Shown here: in pieces, positions 22,165 through 33,700 of the stretch
Layout of the letters: each line of letters begins with the position of its first letter
Position numbering within the stretch: position 1 is the stretch's first letter
Origin: Silurus meridionalis
Taxonomy: Eukaryota; Chordata; Actinopteri; Siluriformes; Siluridae
Reading direction: 5' to 3'
DNA length: 64,000 bases
Assembly (NCBI RefSeq): GCF_014805685.1
Contig: NC_060886.1
Span: 25,530,108-25,594,107 of the forward strand
Position numbers and translations under genes: made by a program
Notes under the pieces: model-generated
What the model saw: the letters and a program-made list of their open reading frames with translations, nothing else
Databases searched by the model: none
What the model was told of the DNA's origin: nothing

Positions 22165-25100
22165 ATGGCGACCTCCCTGCTTAGGTTAGGACGACTCGGA
22201 TTATTGAAGGTAAACTTAGAAAATAAATAAAACAGTAGATCGGAGTGTAACATGAATACACTCAGTGAAGTGCAGTGAAGGTTCTACCCGAACCATTGTC
22301 AATTGTTTTTTAATTGAAATTAATAAACGGTCTTCTTTAATCTCATCAGGAGAGTTATATAATCGGTTACAGTAGCTGTTGGATCATTAATATTTAACGG
22401 AACCTTTAACCTTTTAACTTTTATAACGGGATCATTTTATACATGACATCTTGTTCATTTCTTCCTGTGATAAAAAAAAAAATCTGTCTGTCATCCATTA
22501 TTTTATCTATTCAGTCTGTATGTATGTATGTATGTATGTATGTATGTATGTGTATGTGTATGTATGTATGTATGTATGTATGTATGTATGTATGTATGTA
22601 TATATGTGTATGTATGTATGTATGTATGTATGTATGTATGTATGTCCAGTGCTGTTTGGCACTATTATACGAACAGCAGCTGATAGATTATATTTTGGAA
22701 GAACAATTTATGCATTTTCAGTCACTTTTAAAATCAATTTCAATGCTTTTCTGGTGGCTAATGATAACCAGTATTGGTCAGCACTTAATAATATACTTAA
22801 TATACTTATCTAATATACCTATCTATAAAATGTCTTTTCGTGACTGTTTTTATCTTTTTGGTATGCACTCTGTATTGGGCTGAATTCTAGAACATAAGAA
22901 AATGGTTTACATCTTCTTACATATATTTAAATCTCTGAAAAAATATATCATTTCTTTCTTTTATTCAGTGCCATCGTCAGGATGGCTGGGGCTCTCTGAG
23001 AACCCCACTCACAGCGGCTTTCTGCACTAAAGCGGATGCACCCAAGAAAGCGGCAAAGAAAGCGCAGAGTAAGAGTAAGAGCATGACGTTTCTATTTAAA
23101 GCTGTGTCTTGATTAACAGTTATTTCTCGCTGATATTTTTACACTGACTTTTATTCCATGCTTTGTCTGCTTAACATGGACACGCAAACATGTTTTCTTT
23201 ATATCTGGTTTTTTTTTTGTTTTTTGTGGCTCATGCATATGACTGCAAGTTATGTGTGGCCTCTTGTGTCATATTTAGTGTGCAGAGTATGGTAATGTGT
23301 TGAAACAACATGTTGTAATTTTAAGGTATACAATCAGAAAAATTATTGCTTGCTTTGTGTTAGTAGCCAAAGAACATACATGTGCTTCTCCTATTTTGTG
23401 AATTTGCTTTCATGGCACAAAAGACATAATATAATGTCTAACACTTATTAACATTTTCTTGTAACCCACTCACTCTTGCAACTCAAATTATACATTATAT
23501 AACAAATTCAAAGGAGCAGTTTGTGTTTAGTAACATATTTAGTAATACTGAATCGCGAAGGTAGATTGTGTGATTTGCAATATTAACACCCAGATACTCA
23601 AATATGTAATCTTACTTTACTTTGGGTTTCTTTTAAAAAAAGCTTTCTGGTCTGGACATTTAGTAAGTCATTAGTTTCAGCAGACAGGTTATGGGCAATT
23701 TTTTTATTTCAAGTGCAATTCATGTCACATGCACCAGAGTGCCCTTTACAAGCAAAGGTTACACACTGCTCCTTTTAACAATGCCATGCTGTATTTGAGA
23801 TGTTTTTTTTTTTTTTTTACATTGGTCTTGGCAAAGATTTGGCTTCCAGGATTCAAAATTTCTTGCTTGTGTCACACGTAAACAGCTTACACTATTTATC
23901 CCATTTGCCGTTTTCTCAGCCTCAGAGGCCCCTGACGAGAGGGCGGCTCTGCTAGCCTACAAGACCGCTGTTGCCTTCCCTACTAGAATTTCCACTCCAG
24001 GATTTCTCAGTCATGGTGTTGCACTAGGTGAACATGAGCAAAGCACAGATCCCGTGACAGGTGAGAGTGCAGCACCTTCCAGCCACCCGGCCGCTGGTGC
24101 CGAACCCACTCCCACAACACCTCAGGTGTCATCTGAGGCTTCGATTGAAGAAACCGTCAATGCTGTCGATGCCAAACAAACTGAATCCACCAAAGATGAA
24201 CCTGAAAGCGGTGCTGTTGGTGCAGGAGACACTACTCTAATTACAGAAACTGCTACTGAAAAAGAGGTAATAAGCTCAACTCGGGCCGATATGGAAGCAC
24301 CAAAATCTAAAGTCGCACCAAAAGATGATGACACTACATCCTCCTCGTCCTCTTCCAGTGATTCGGATTCTGACTCCGACTCGGATGATGAAAAACCCGA
24401 CAAGACTGAGGAGATCGCATCAGTGGTCCAGACTAAACATAAAGCAGGACAAAAAGGAATGCCCTCGGCTGGGAGTGAAGCGTCTTCCTTAGACATGAAG
24501 ATTGGAGCGGGTCCTGAAAGAGAAACTAAAGAACCAATTAAAGGACAACCTGAAGTCACCAAAATTATGAGTAAACCTACACCTGAAGAAGTGCTCGCAC
24601 CAAGCACATCAGTATCATCAGAAGAGGTCATTGACCCTGCTCCTGTCATATGCACAGCTGAGAGCGTTAAAGTTCAATCAGAAAGCATACCAGTAAAAGA
24701 AGCAGGTGTGGAGGTGAAGTCTTCAGAAGTTTCTGATGCCTTGTCTGAACCTGCCACTAAAGCAGCCCAGGACATATCTGCTAAACCCACACTGGATGTC
24801 GTCCTTGATTCTGCTACCGAAATGGCTTCTGAACCTGAGACTAAAGCTGCGCCAGAACCGGCCAAGTGTGTAGATGCTGCCGAAGAGTTAGTCGACTCCG
24901 CTCCTATAATTACTGACGCAGAAGAAGTCAGAGCCAAACCTGAAGCAACAGCTGCACATGAGGGTACACACTATCATCCACATTACCCTTTAAATCCTTT
25001 TCACCCCTCCGAGCGGGCTTCTCACCACACGTTTTTGTCTTTTATTATTTGGAAAATCATTAAATGGAAATGTCTTGCTAATGTCCCAGATTAGTATTTC

Positions 25101-27742
25101 TATTCCTCAAGTTCTCTATTGCTTTCTACTACCAATTCAGTCTCAATCGAATGAGAATGCACTGTTTTTAACAGATACTTCACCCGGCCAGCATGGGTTT
25201 CCTTGCATGACTTTGGGTGCTCATGTCTAGACTGAAAATTCTGATTTGTTTTCCTTTGTTCTAAACCATACATCCATTCAATTTTCCCTCTGCACCTGCT
25301 TACCTGGTACTATTTTGCGCTTTGCGTCTTTTTTTGTATGCATCGTAGTTACACAAGTTACATAGCTGGGATCTTTCTCAACCTTGGTATTTCTCAACTT
25401 TCTATTATGTACTGTATTCTAAAGCAGCAGTCAAAGGCATTTTATAGAGATTTATTATTCACTAAACTGACACTTTATTAAAATACTGAACTTTGACCTA
25501 CCTGGGAATACCCTCAAATGTAAAAGGACTGTCCTTTTATACCTTAAACGTACACTGCAGCATAACGGAACATATCTTTTACTAGGATTTTTGGTTTATT
25601 TTTCTTCCCTTCTTTTAGATATTGACAGACAGAGGTTTGTACTAATAGTTGAGTGCAGATGTCTGTATACTTTTTGTAAAGTAGAAGTCAAATTAGGGCT
25701 GTCAAAAAATAACTCATAACGCAAATTTATTTTAATGGCACTAATTTTATTAACGCGTGATTAATAAAGCATTTCTGTTTTTCCATTTTAAAGAAAAATA
25801 TTAATAGATAAATATAAAAGAGGAAAAATATAAACTTTCAACACAGCACACGTTTATTAACGACGTCCATTTTCTGCTCAGATATAAACAAACAAACAAA
25901 TAAATAAGTTGCAAATCAGCACCGAATCTGCCATAATGCACACATCCGGCAATTAAAACCGTTCGTGTGGAAACAAAGGAAAAGTTCCATTTGGCGTCCT
26001 GATGATTTACGTCATTTAAAACACCATAATTACTTTAAAACATTTACAATATTTTGTCTTCACGCTCTATGTTGAGTTAGGTTTCACTTATAATAAACAT
26101 ACATTTGCATAAAGCATCAATATTTCTCCACGCACATGCTGATAAGAGTATTAAAAACTTGACAATGATTAATTTAAGGTACATTTACAACAGAAATGTT
26201 TGCAAATGTATGTGCAATTTAGTTGCGATTAATCCTGAGTTAATTAATGACAATCATGTGATTAATCGCAATTGAATATTATAATAATAGATATAGAAAT
26301 ATAATAATATAATAATTGACAGCCCTAAATTAAACATATTACCATGAAAACCCATCATTTTAACAAATGTAAACGTTTTTAGGTTGGTTTATGTAAATCT
26401 GCTGCTGTTCTTACAAGAATTCTTTATGATATAAGAAAATTTCATTTAAAGTAACAAACACATTAAGACACTGGGATGGTGTTCTTTTAGTCAAACTAAA
26501 TAAATGGTGTTAGAAACATGCACACAAACACTGAAATTTGGAGGATACAAACTTTGCTCTACGTTATTTAATATTGTTTTTTTTTTGTTGTCTGTGTATA
26601 TTCTAATGTAAATCGCCTTTAACTTGTGCCTGTTGATGTTAATTGTAGATACTGTTCTTATTAACATGGTAATTAGTGTTACAGTGTCAGACGTCACAAG
26701 GGGACGGTGATGGTTGAAGTTGCCACTTGCTGATTTCTCACCTTTTCTTTTCCTGTGTGTCTAATTATCATCTGATGCCTTCATCTAAGTGACCCATGCA
26801 GCCCCACCCTTCACCAGCCTTTTGCTGTCCCTTCATTTGATTCTTCTAATCAGTCTTGAATGTCTTACAGTTTATGTCCCAGTTTATATAAAGGCCATGT
26901 CAGTTCTTAAGCCACTCAAAGTTGTGCATTAGTTTGAGTAGATTTACTTTAAAAAGGTTTAAATTAAAATAAAAACCAAATGTTTAAAGTGTCTTTTACA
27001 ACCGATCCTTTTTATTTATTTATTTATTTATTTAAATGTTTATTTATTTATTTATTTATTTTTTTTTATCTAAACTTATTTATTCACTATGCATTTTTAA
27101 TTGATTTATGTAATGGAAAAATCACTTAATAAAGCTTAAATAATAGAAGCTGGCAGTTGCCTGTAGGTCTGCAGATCACACACGAGGCCTTGGGCCATTC
27201 ACACTCCTTTCAGTTTGATGTATGTGACAAAGGGGGCCAGTCGAGGTTCAACCGACATGGAAAAGAGTAAGAAGTAGCTACTGTAAAACAATGCTGGAAG
27301 AAGTGTGAATATTCCCATCAAAAGTCCCTTTCAAGTCAGGATGTAAAAAGTGTTAAGACAAATGTCAGATGGTTCTAACAAGCCAGAGGGGAAAAACTTG
27401 TAAGGATTGTACTTTGCTGTAAATGTAGACGTGTAAAAATATAGTTATGTCAACATTTATAGATATAATGATTGTGTATTTTAACCACATGGTGTCTATG
27501 GTGAATTATATATGGTAATCAGTTTTGCATATCTAATTTGAACTCTTTCATGCCTGCCTTTTGTAGAAACTGCAGCAGCTCCAGCAGCTCCAGCACCCGA
27601 ACCTGAGCCATTTGACAACACCACATACAAGAACCTGCAACATCATAATTACAACACTTACACATTTGTGGATATGGATGTGGAGATGGCCAAGCACCGT
27701 CTGCCCCAGCCCTCTACAGGGAGACACTCACCCAGGGACTGA
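22165..27742 (+). CDS. ndufv3: NADH dehydrogenase flavoprotein 3 (complex I accessory subunit), 4 exons
   Basis: Coding exons: 22165-22209, 22969-23068, 23920-24963, 27567-27742; all junctions are GT-AG with phases 0, 1, 1 and give 454 codons plus TGA. Exon 1 encodes a basic mitochondrial presequence ([15 protein letters not shown]). Exon 2 ends Lys/Ala-rich. Exon 3 (1044 nt) is long, acidic and low in order, with a Ser/Asp run at about residues 140-160. Exon 4 carries the conserved C-terminus ([32 protein letters not shown]) that binds in the N-module of complex I on the matrix side. Exon 3 is a multiple of three with phase 1 on both sides, matching the known alternative exon that separates the short and long mammalian isoforms. 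No frame damage seen. An attaaa candidate poly(A) signal follows at about 27882. Confidence 0.95.
22519..22644. repeat. (TATG)n microsatellite in ndufv3 intron 1
   Basis: About 30 tetranucleotide units with a few GTGT interruptions. Confidence 0.95.
24964..27566 (+). other. ndufv3 intron 3
   Basis: Contains a non-autonomous hAT-like element (25695-26326), a TTTA-rich tract (27010-27065) and AT-rich unique sequence. No further exon recognised. Confidence 0.6.
25695..26326. mobile_element. non-autonomous hAT-like element
   Basis: The ends agggctgtca and tgacagccct are inverted, and subterminal motifs of the attaatcg type recur inside. The flanking aaatt (25690-25694 and 26327-26331) may be target duplication. 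No coding capacity. A fragment of the same family lies near 60245-60292. Confidence 0.7.
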
Positions 27743-28639
27743 TCTCTCACTCCCTCAGGGGGCCTGTGATCTCCTTCCTGTTCTCTACAGTGATTAGCAT
27801 CCTACTGCTTTTGCTTGATGCTGGTTTGTCGGTCAGATGGTTGACCACTGTGAGGCTTTCTGTTGAAATGCTTGTAATTTCATTAAAATATATTAATTGA
27901 TGAATGGTGTACCCGAGAATTGTGTGCTTTTTGTTTTGGGAAAAATAACATCATATACCAATTTAATTGATTAGTTTCTTTCTCCAAATATTTCAATAAA
28001 TGCACTTTAAAGACAGTGTAAAATGGAGCAATATTTTCTTTCAGATTTTCTTTGGGCCATGAATATATGGAAATATCTTGTTTAAACCAGAAGGATTGGA
28101 GAAAATATAGGTACAGTATAGTTGAATAGATGTTTAAAGTCATATCGCAAAAAAATGTATGTCTGGTTAAAGTGATTACATCTTGAGGAACTGATGGAAT
28201 TGATTTTAAGGCATTTAATTTTAAAATAAATTTGATAGTCCAGATTTATATATAACCATTATCTAGTTATTTAAATATTAGACTCAGTGATATTAATTTG
28301 ATTTATTTTATTAATTTTTTTGACCCATTGTGCTGCGTAGGTTTCCTGCAAGTTCTTTTTTTTCTTTTCTACAACTTTCACCATAACGTGCCAGGTATTG
28401 GATTAAGATCTTTTCTTTATTTTTACGTTTCTGGCTGGATTTCTGCTTCATGCTCAGTGATCCTGGGATGAGGATCCAAGTCAATCTCTCTATTCAAACA
28501 ACCCTGATCAGGATACAGTGTATTAACGAAAACAAGGAAGTTCATTCAAGTGATCAGACAAAAAAAGAAAAAGAAAAACACCTTAAGACACCAATGAGAA
28601 ATATAACACAAAATCAAACACGATAATGAGACCCCGATT

Positions 28640-28882
28640 TGCTGAGAGGGTTTTACCTTCAGCGGTAATCTCCGCCCCTCCTATGAATATGCACAAGGAA
28701 GCGGCCTGCGTGCCCTCTACGCGATGACGCCTCGCACAGCAAAAATAGCCGGCGGTCTCCGCCCACCTTATGAATATTCATATACGGGTCGCCGTGCGTG
28801 CGCTTACGCGATGACGCAGGCCGGACACAGCGGATCCCGATTGCTGCAGCCGCTTGTCAGTGTGATGAAGATTGGCACTCAG
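28640..28882 (+). promoter_or_regulatory. pknox1: pknox1 promoter and non-coding first exon
   Basis: GC- and CpG-rich DNA in an AT-rich neighbourhood, with two copies of an 87-bp module: tccgccc at 28671 and 28758, tatgaatat at 28683 and 28770, and gcgatgacgc at 28721 and 28808. The last contains a CRE-like TGACG half site. A donor (cactcag then gtaagc) closes a presumed untranslated exon at 28882, spliced to the coding exon starting at 30700. The transcription start is not determined. Confidence 0.6.
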
Positions 28883-30699
28883 GTAAGCTGTCACTCAAAA
28901 CTCTCGCCTTTTTCCTCTTTACCTATCAATCAAAACAATGCGAGCGGCGCGCTGAAATGCCGCGGCCTGTGTATCTTACACGGGCTTGGGCGACGTTCTG
29001 TTTGGGTTTTTGTGGGAGTTTGATTTTTTTTGCGTTGGGAAAAAAACTAGTGTACCGCCTGTCAACCATGTAAAGGACAGAAAGTCATAAAATATGTGCT
29101 TTTTGATGAGAGAGGAGGATTTTATTTACAAGAGCCATGAGTGAGATTAAGCCCAGGCCCAGCTTTAAGAGCACACACACTCACACACACACTTTTTCTC
29201 GATATACAGCGCGTGGAATTGATTTTTTAAAAATGATTTCTGATCATTATATAATTAATTTTATTATTATTACTACTACTGCAGCGTTCAGATGTCCATC
29301 TAGTAGTGTCATTAATTATACTTGTATCATGATTTGACTTTATGATGTTATAATAATATTTATAATTAAACACTACTCTTGTGATCGATGTTAGTAGTAT
29401 TTTATTAAACACACTTTGTACGCACTGAATTACAGCATTCCTATATAATTAGCGGGTTAGCTAACTTAGCCTTGTTAGCAAGTTGTAGCAAAATAGAAGC
29501 TAATTAGCATCTGCGAGCTAGCCTTTCTTTATTTTGGGGGGACATTTTATGGCGTGTAAATGAAAAATAAAACTGCTGGATACATACAAAACTATATTAT
29601 TGTGATTTTTGAATGCATGAAACAAAGCGAATTTAAATGGAGTTTTATGTGTAACGCTAGCGCGCTAGCGGAGATGTAGGCCAGGCTAGTTTATAGTGCG
29701 GTGTAATGGGCGCACCTTTTTGTGTTTTTTTTGTGGATTTTTGCAAAATTCAGACTGTGTTGAAAATAGTTACGTTTGAAGTTCTGGATTTGAAAACACA
29801 AAAAAACAACAAAAAGAAACTATTTCATTAAGCTTTCATTAAGGCCTGGTTGGTTTCTAAGGTACAATGCTAGCGCTTCTGCTAATGTGGCTCTGCGTGG
29901 TGGAAAAGTCACTCCGTCTGTCATCATTTAATAATTGGGTTGAAATGCTTTAACACTGCAACATGGGTAGAAAAAGAAGAAATACACCAAGATTTGCTAA
30001 ACAAAAAACTAACTTTAAAACGTTCCCCGACAACACAATTGTCATTCAATATTTGTATTGCTGTTTCCCCCCGAACAGATTTACTGTCTGTACAGTTCCA
30101 TGACTGCAGCTGAAGAAGCACAACGAAACTCAAAACTACTATAAGTGGAAATAAATTTGACAGAAAGCCTAAAACACAAAGTTTTGGAAGCATTAAAGCA
30201 TGTCTAAGTGTATTTGTTGACAAAAAATGAAATTCCCTCTCAACAAATTTGAAGTTTTCTCAATTGTGATTTTTTTTTGTGGCAGTGACTGTATCATAAA
30301 ATCAGCCAAAAAATGTAGTCAAGTTTAAAATTCCTGATCCTGGATTACATGTGCCTGGGTCATTCAACGTTTTTCCTTTTCTAACACATCTATTTTGACT
30401 CAAAAACTTGTCTGTAAGCCAGCAATCCACTGAACCACTGATCCACTGATTTCAAATCCCAAGATCACTAAACTGTCACTGTTGGTCCCCTCAGAAAGGC
30501 TCTTTAACACCAACTGCTCAGTTGTATAAATAAGATAAAAGAAGTGTCTGCCAAATGGCATCAATTTTAAATGGTATGGTGCAAGGGTGGAGCAAAGAGA
30601 GTAACATTGTGTACTACAGTGTATACCTACAATTTAAAATGTTATAAAAGTCATAATAATGATAATACTGATATGCATTTGTTTGCTAACACCTTTCAG
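28883..30699 (+). other. pknox1 intron 1
   Basis: AT-rich apart from the CpG-rich start. A SINE-like fragment lies near 30405-30560 (tgttggtcccctcagaaagg). No exon seen. Confidence 0.5.
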
Positions 30700-30743
30700 C
30701 CTGCCCATATAATGCTCCAGTGTTGGCATCGGTTACAGTGAAC

Positions 30744-33700
30744 ATGATGGCAGGCCAGCCTGTGTCAATGCACAAATACGAGGAGCGAGTTCAACAGGTG
30801 AGTCAGACGTGTTTACGGTCAGAAGCGATGTTCACATGAAGATTCTTGTCCGACCCTTTTTATTTGACTTGAGTACAACAAAGCACAATGATGCTTGAGC
30901 TTTCGAACTTTTTTTTAACACAGTCAGCAAGAACAAATCGTGAAATTTTCGCTGAAATCTACAAGTTTTTTAAAAGTTACAATAGTTACATGCATTGGGG
31001 GAAAAAATAAAAAATTTAAGTGTTAACTCTTGGTTTTTTCCTCTTTTTTCAGTAGTTTTTTTTTATAACAGCAGTTTTAACAATTTTAACATTTAATCAC
31101 AAGTTATATCAGTGCATGCCTTCTAATAGATTATTGTATAGTAACTCACATTGGGAGGGATTTAAAGCGTGTGCAATTTTTTGATGTGGTAGAGATTTCT
31201 GAGAAGAGTTTTGTGGAAGGAGTCTCCAATTTAGTTTCCGAATTGTTTTCAGAATGAAGGGTTTTGCCGTAATATTTTGTTCATTTAAGAAAGAGAAATT
31301 AAGAGACTGCAACAGTATTTTTGGGTTGATAGTATCTGAGCACATCTCACCACCCTGTTGTTGACTAATTTCCCTTAGCAGCATGGCCCCAAATGATTTA
31401 TTCCTCACAAAGAACACACTGAACCATTTTGAACAATGTCCAGGATTTACAGTAACTTGTGGTTTACATTGTAGGGGGTCGAGCAGACAGAAAATGACCC
31501 AGAAAAGAGTTTTGCAGACACCGGAATGGGGAGAACCTGCAGCAATGCTCTTGCTGCGTCCAATCGCATGGATGCAGATAAAGCTTCCATATACAGGTAA
31601 GAGTAAGGAGGTCTGCATATGCTACAGGTACTAAGTTGCACTTACTGATTCATAATACTCCTAATAAATGTATTTCCTGCAGGTTCTTCTTTTTATTCAA
31701 TTTATTTTATTTTGTTTTAATACAGCATTTACAAAATAAACAAAAATAAACAGTCTAGTGCAACATGGCTTGTAAAGATAAAGCATAGACTGATCTGTAC
31801 TACAAACAGACAAGGGATTTTTTTAATTTATTTTTTTACATGATCAATGTGAAGCATCTCACAGCTCTCTTTTCTTTAAAAATAGATGTTACTGACAAAT
31901 GTACATGTTTATTCACACGTTTACAGCAATTCATACATTGGTGTATAGATTGTTTCCTTGATTATGCAGAGATATTTGGCATGACTTAGAGCAGGTCTGA
32001 GTTTCTCAAATGCATCACAGCAAACTAATACACTGTATGGCCAAAAATATGTCCACACTCGAACTTTTTACCCACTTGTGCTGTTTAAAATATAAAACAA
32101 TTTCAAATCATTGACAATAATTTGGAGTTGAGCCTCTTTTAAACACTTTCCAATACATTCTGAAATGTGGGTATTTGAGCTCAGAACATTAGCTGCTTGA
32201 ATACTTTTGACCATGTGACAGCCCATGAAACTCTCAAGTTAAAATCATGCAAACCTAACCTCCACAATGATGGAACTGTACTGAATGGACATTCGGTGTC
32301 ACCCAGATGAGAATAGGTTCCCCTTTGAGTTTGGTTCCTCTCAAAGCTTCTTCCTAATTCCACCTCAGGGAGATTTCCGTTCACTGTCAATATTTCTTAA
32401 TGTAACACACACATTATCTATTATAATTGAGTAGGGCTGTGAATATTCAGCTAGAAAATCAGCCCCTATTTTCTTTATGCTGAAACCAGTTGTTCCTACA
32501 CATTTGTTCATCACTAATCCCCATGTGTTGTTTTCTTCTGTCCTGCAGGCACCCGCTTTTCCCTCTCCTAACCCTTCTGTTCGAGAAGTGTGAGCAGTCT
32601 ACTCAGAGCTCAGATTGTGTCACGTCAGCAAGCTTTGATATCGATATCCAGAATTTTGTACGCAACCAAGAAAAGGAGGCCAAGGCTTTCTTCAGCGAAG
32701 ACACTGAGCTTGACAGTTTGGTGAGAATCCCTGTAGTAAAATACACATGAAAACTGTTCATAATAATTATCATTAATATTTCATGTACACTTCATTTTAA
32801 GGAAGCAAAAGGCACAGTGTGAGCAGCACAATCAAGCACAATGTGAAATGATGCCAGCTCATAGTTAAGATCATTGGAATATTATTCGCTGTTTCAAAGT
32901 TGCCATATCGCATTATCAGAATCAGTTGTTCTGCGATTGATGTAAAATCGCGTCTACATGCAGTGAAATGCTTTTTACAACTGTCCAAAATTTAAACATT
33001 AAAAATTAATTTGGAGCAGGGAAGTCTGGAGATTTATTCCAGGTGAAAGAAATAATGAACCAACATGGCTCCCATTTTTTTTTATACTTCAACACCATGA
33101 AATCCTGTCTGGACTGTGGCTAACAAGGACCAAGTTTACCGTACAATAAGACTAAGATCTGAAGCAAACCCTCAAGCTCTGTAAGCAGAGCTGATAAAGC
33201 TGATCACTTTATTTCTTTTCATTGCGTGTCACTGGTGTATAATTTTCTAGTTTACAAAGCTAACGTGGATGAGACAGAGGGAGTCAGTGATGTAAACATG
33301 ACTGAGAACATATACATTTCTGATCACCTGATCATTATCTTTACTCTGCTTGTGTTCTATATGGTGGATGTTCAGCCTGGATACATTCATGGGATAACAA
33401 AATGTGAAATTATTTTGTATTAATATATAATGACATGGTGTCCAGTTACCAGTGTGGCACTAAAACAGTTAGTAGTAATGGATACTTTTTTACTTGAGTA
33501 CATGTCAGAGCTAAAAACTTTCTTTACTTTAACTTGAGTGAAAAAATGTAGTCAGTACTACAGCTTTCTACAAAAGACCTGTTGGTGGTGTAAATCTGAG
33601 AAATATTGATAACGTTGTGACACTGATGTTATAATCTTGTTCTTGCCTGATCAGATGGTGAAGGCCATTCAGGTTCTCCGGATTCACCTGCTGGAGTTGG

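Noticed and set aside
22451..22883. Long open frames rich in Tyr-Val-Cys-Met
   Set aside because: They are read-through of the (TATG)n microsatellite, not genes.
24122..24937. Minus-strand open frames opposite ndufv3 exon 3
   Set aside because: Mirror images of the low-complexity acidic exon; no start context, no similarity.
31109..31618. 169-codon minus-strand open frame overlapping pknox1 exon 2
   Set aside because: Opposite a true coding exon, no splice or family support; treated as a shadow.
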